64,000 nt of DNA, from positions 206,234,978-206,298,977 of the forward strand of contig CP136066.1 of the NCBI GenBank assembly GCA_032622095.1, written 5' to 3'. The notes under the pieces were generated by a model. It did no database searches, was not told where the DNA came from, and was given only the letters and a program-made list of their open reading frames with translations. This DNA is from Siphonodentalium dalli (Eukaryota; Mollusca; Scaphopoda; Gadilida; Siphonodentaliidae). Position 1 is the first letter of the stretch. Each line of letters opens with the position of its first letter. The translations under genes and the position numbers were made by a program. This document shows, piece by piece, positions 60,401 through 64,000 of this stretch.

Positions 60401-63400
60401 TGGGTTCCTGTTGATTTCCCTTGAGTTCCTGTGGATTTCCCTTGGATTCCTGTGAATTTCCATTGGGTTCCTGTTGATATCCATTGGGTTCCTGTGGATT
60501 TCCATTGGGTTCCTGTGGATTTCCCTTGGGTTCCTGTGGATTTCCTTTGAGATCCTGTGGATTTCCATTGGGTTTCTGTGGATTTCCTTTGAGATCATGT
60601 GGATTTCCCTTGGGTTCCTGTGGATTTCCCTTGGGTTCCTGTGGATTTCCTTTGAGATCCTGTGGATTTCCATTGGGTTTCTGTGGATTTCCCTTGGGTT
60701 CCTGTGGATTTACCTTGAGTTCCTGTGGATTTCCTTGAGTTCCTGTGGATTTACCTTGGAGTCATGTGGATTTCCTTGAGTTCCTGTGGATTTCCTTTGA
60801 GATCCTGTGGATTTCCCTTGAGTTCCTGTGGATTTTCATTGCGTTTATGTGGATTTCCATTGGGTTTCTGTGGTTTTTCGTTGCGTTCCTTTGGATTTCC
60901 CTTGAGTTCTTGTTGATTTCCATTGAGTTCCTGTGGATTTCCATTGAGTTCCTGTGGATTTCCCTTGAGTTCCTGTGGATTTTCATTGCGTTCATGTGGA
61001 TTTCCATTGGGTTCCTGTGGATTTTCATTGCGTTCCTGTGGATTTCTCATGGATTCCTGTGGATTTCCCTTGGGTTCTTGTGGATTTCCATTGGGTTCCT
61101 GTGGATTTCCCTTGGATTCCTGTGAATTTCCATTGGGTTCCTGTTGATATCCATTTCGTTCCTGTGGATTTCCCTTGGATTCCTGTGAATTTCCATTGGG
61201 TTCCTGTTGATATCCATTGGGTTCCTGTTGATTTCCCTTGAGATCCTGTGGATTTCCCTTGGATTCCTGTGAATTTCCATTGGGTTCCTGTTGATATCCA
61301 TTGGGTTCCTGTGGATTTCCATTGGGTTCCTGTGGATTTCCATTGGATTCCTGTGGATTTCCTTTGAGTTCCTGTGGATTTCCATTGGGTTCCTGTGGAT
61401 TTCCCTTGGATTCCCGTGAATTTCCCTTGAGTTCCTTTGGATTTCTCTTGAGTTCCTGTTGATTTCCATTGAGCTCCTGTGGATTTCCATTGAGTTCCTG
61501 TGGATTTCCCTTGAGTTCCTGTGGATTTTCATTGCGTTCCTGTGGATTTCTCATGGATTCCTGTGGATTTCCCTTGGGTTCTTGTGGATTTCCATTGGGT
61601 TCCTGTGGATTTCCCTTGGATTCCTGTGAATTTCCATTGGGTTCCTGTGGATTTCCCTTGGATTCCTGTGAATTTCCATTGGGTTCCTGTTGATATCCAT
61701 TGGGTTCCTGTTGATTTCCCTTGAGTTCCTGTGGATTTCCCTTGGATTCCTGTGAATTTCCATTGGGTTCCTGTTGATATCCATTGGGTTCCTGTGGATT
61801 TCCATTGGGTTCCTGTGGATTTCCCTTCGATTCCTGTGGATTTCCATTGGGTTCCTGTGGATTTCCATTGGATTCCTGTGGATTTCCTTTGAGTTCCTGG
61901 TGATTTCCATTGGGTTCCTGTGGATTTCCCTTGGATTCCCGTGAATTTCCCTTGAGTTCCTGTGTATTTCCATTGGATTCATGTGGATTTCCATTGGGTT
62001 CCTGTTGATTTCCATTTAGTTCCTGTGGATTTCCCTTGGATTACTGTGGTTTTCCCTTGAGTTCCTGTGGATTTCCCTGGGATTCCTGGATTTCCATTGG
62101 GTTCATGTGGATTTCCCTTGGATTCCTGTGGTTTTCCCTTTGGATTCCTGTGGATTTCCCTTGGGTTCCTGTGGATTTCCATTGGGTTCCTGTGGATTTC
62201 CATTGGGTTCATGTGGATTTCCCTTGAGTTCCTGTGGATTTCCCTTGGGTTCATGTGGATTTCCCTTGGGTTACTGTGGATTTCCCTTGGATTCCCGTGA
62301 ATTTCCCTTGAGTTCCTGTGGATTTCCATTGGATTCATGTGGATTTCCATTGGGTTCCTGTTGATTTCCATTTGGTTCCTGTGGATTTCCCTTGGATTAT
62401 TGTGGATTTCCCTTGAGTTCCTGTGGATTTCCCTGGGATTCCTGGATTTCCATTGGGTTCATGTGGATTTCGATTGTATTCCTGTGGATTTCCCCTGAAT
62501 TCCTGTGGTTTTCCCTTTGGATTCATGTGGATTTCCCTTGGGTTCCTGTGGATTTCCATTGGGTTCATGTGGATTTCCATTGGGTACATGTGGATTTCCC
62601 TTGAGTTCCTGTGGATTTCCCATGGGTTCATGTGGATTTCCCTTGGGTTACTGTGGATTTACCTTGGGTTCCTGTGGACTTCCATTGGTTCCTGTGGATT
62701 TCCTTTGAGTTCCTGTGGATTTCCATTGGGTTCCTGTGGATTTCCATTGGGTTCCTGTGGATTTCCATTGGGTTCATGTGGATTTCCTTTGAGTTCCTGT
62801 GGATTTCCCTTGGGTTCCTGTAGATTTCCCTTGGGTTCCTGTGGATTTCCCTTGGGTTCCTGTGGATTTCCATTGGGTTCCTGTTGATATCCATTTGGTT
62901 CATGTGGATTTCTATTGGGTTCCTGTGGATTTCCCTTGGATTCCTGTGGATTTCCTTTGAGTTCCTGTGTATTTCCATTGGGTTCCTGTGTATTTCCATT
63001 GGGTTCCTGTGGATTTCCATTGGGTTCATGTGGATTTCCTTTGAGTTCCTGTGGATTTCCCTTGGATTCCTGTGGATTTCCTTGGATTCCTGTGGATTTC
63101 CATTGGGTTTCTGTGGATTTCCATTGGGTTCCTCTGGATTTCCCTTGGATTCCTGTGGATTTCCCTTGGGTTCCTGTGGATTTCCCTTGGATTCCTGTGG
63201 ATTTCCCTTGGATTCCTGTGGATTTCCCTTGGGTTCCTGTGGATTTCCCTTGGGTTCCTGTGGATTTCCCTTGGATTCCTGTGGATTTCCCTTGGATTTA
63301 TGTGGATTTCCCTTGGATTTATGTGGATTTCCCTTGGATTCCTGTGCATTTTCCTTGGGTTCCTGTGGATTTCCCTTGGGTTCCTGTGGATTTCCCTTGG

Positions 63401-63494
63401 ATTCCTGTGGATTTCCCTTGGATTTCTGTGGATTTCCCTTGGATTTCCATTGGGTTTCTGTGGATTTCCATTGGGTTCCTCTGGATTTCCCTTT
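51430..63494 (+). repeat. 21-bp minisatellite, array 4 (12 kb)
   Basis: Its first ~4 kb matches array 2 (36979 to about 41.1 kb) at a constant 14451-bp offset with few differences. Later blocks match 45-47 kb at about 11367 bp and one another at 3650 bp. Toward the right end (about 59.8-62.7 kb) monomers become more variable, with TTTCCCTGGGATTCCTGG and GGTTTTCCCTTTGGATTC. The last ~400 bp is dominated by CCTTGGATTCCTGTGGATTT. It ends at CTCTGGATTTCCCTTTG and passes into unique sequence. Confidence 0.97.
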
Positions 63495-64000
63495 GTTATA
63501 TAGCATTGTTAAAAAGAATATTGAGCCCCTCAGACTCAGAAGGAAACTAGATATATCTGTAATTTTTATAAAGAAAAAAATTATCACAGTACTGTGAGAA
63601 AATGAAATCAGTTCAATTCGTTGTGATATTATCGTCTAAACTATCGCCGGCCCTGCTATACATACAGTTACATATATATTGCAGCTATTGCAGCTATATC
63701 CAGGGTCGTGGTAACAGGTGGGGTGGGGCGTCTCATCCCAAATTTGGTCATGTGTTGAAATTGTTCTATAATAGTTTGATTTTGGAACAATTTAATAGTG
63801 GGGAATTTGTAGTTTTTATACCAATATTTGCATTATATATTTCCTATGTTAGGTCAAATGTTTTGATTGAAATGACCATCAGTTGGAAATATTCCAACCT
63901 TAGTGGATGTGAGGCCAGTCTTGATGATAGGATTTTTTTATTTTCAGGTTTAAAAACAATTCTCAAACCGGGCATATATAACCATGGTCAGACCGGTGTG
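63495..64000. other. Unique sequence right of the minisatellite
   Basis: No gene seen. CCAGGGTCGTGGTAACAGG and TTGAAATTGTTCTATAATAG near 63700-63780 resemble parts of the repeat at 29724-29972, so a fragment of that family may be present. Confidence 0.45.

Noticed and set aside
36379-63494. 21-bp repeats plus spacers as a CRISPR-like or telomeric array
   Set aside because: Monomers are directly adjacent, the four 408-bp spacers are copies of each other, and the unit is not a telomere motif.
1-64000. tRNA or rRNA genes
   Set aside because: GGTTCGAA-type boxes occur (17700, 26390) but without a matching A box or cloverleaf; no rRNA-like segment was seen.

Overview
This is eukaryotic, AT-rich, intron-containing, repeat-dominated DNA, most likely from a marine invertebrate and plausibly a mollusc or other lophotrochozoan. 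The basis is AA15-type copper LPMO exons with canonical GT/AG introns, a mollusc-like C-terminal Cys-rich tail on the LPMO, many foldback/MITE-like elements, and a relic element with protein-primed DNA polymerase and retroviral-type integrase. The organism call is inference; no rRNA, tRNA or mitochondrial marker is present.

Layout. (1) 1-3012: gene-free DNA with two interspersed repeat families. (2) 3022-13860: a 10.8-kb insertion with long inverted ends. Each end is an array of ~390-bp monomers, in opposite orientation on the two sides, closed by a shared terminal sequence and flanked by the 9-bp direct repeat CAAATGTGT. Its GC-richer core (about 6.4-11.6 kb) holds decayed genes: virion-protein-like fragments and a DDE integrase on +, and a PolB / SF1-helicase / HNH-like polyprotein on -. 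(3) 13.9-27.7 kb: MITEs, foldback elements and satellites, including a 72/48/20-bp nested satellite, a TCGG-rich 773-bp TIR element and a ~158-bp tandem family. An orphan first exon of an AA15 LPMO lies at 21.0-21.2 kb (-). (4) 27.7-34.8 kb (-): a complete three-exon AA15 LPMO gene. It has a tandemly duplicated signal peptide, a threefold 34-residue Pro/Trp/Ser linker repeat and a six-Cys tail, and its introns carry several MITEs. (5) 35.9-63.5 kb: about 27 kb of a 21-bp minisatellite, interrupted by four copies of a ~408-bp non-repetitive spacer and organised into large higher-order duplications (offsets 2443, about 3083, 6734 and 14451 bp). (6) 63.5-64 kb: unique sequence with an interspersed repeat fragment.

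Function. The only gene that looks intact and host-derived is the LPMO gene, a secreted copper enzyme expected to cleave chitin or cellulose oxidatively. A second copy is represented by one exon. The remainder is mobile or satellite DNA; the very long ORFs in the arrays come from stop-free monomers and are not treated as genes.
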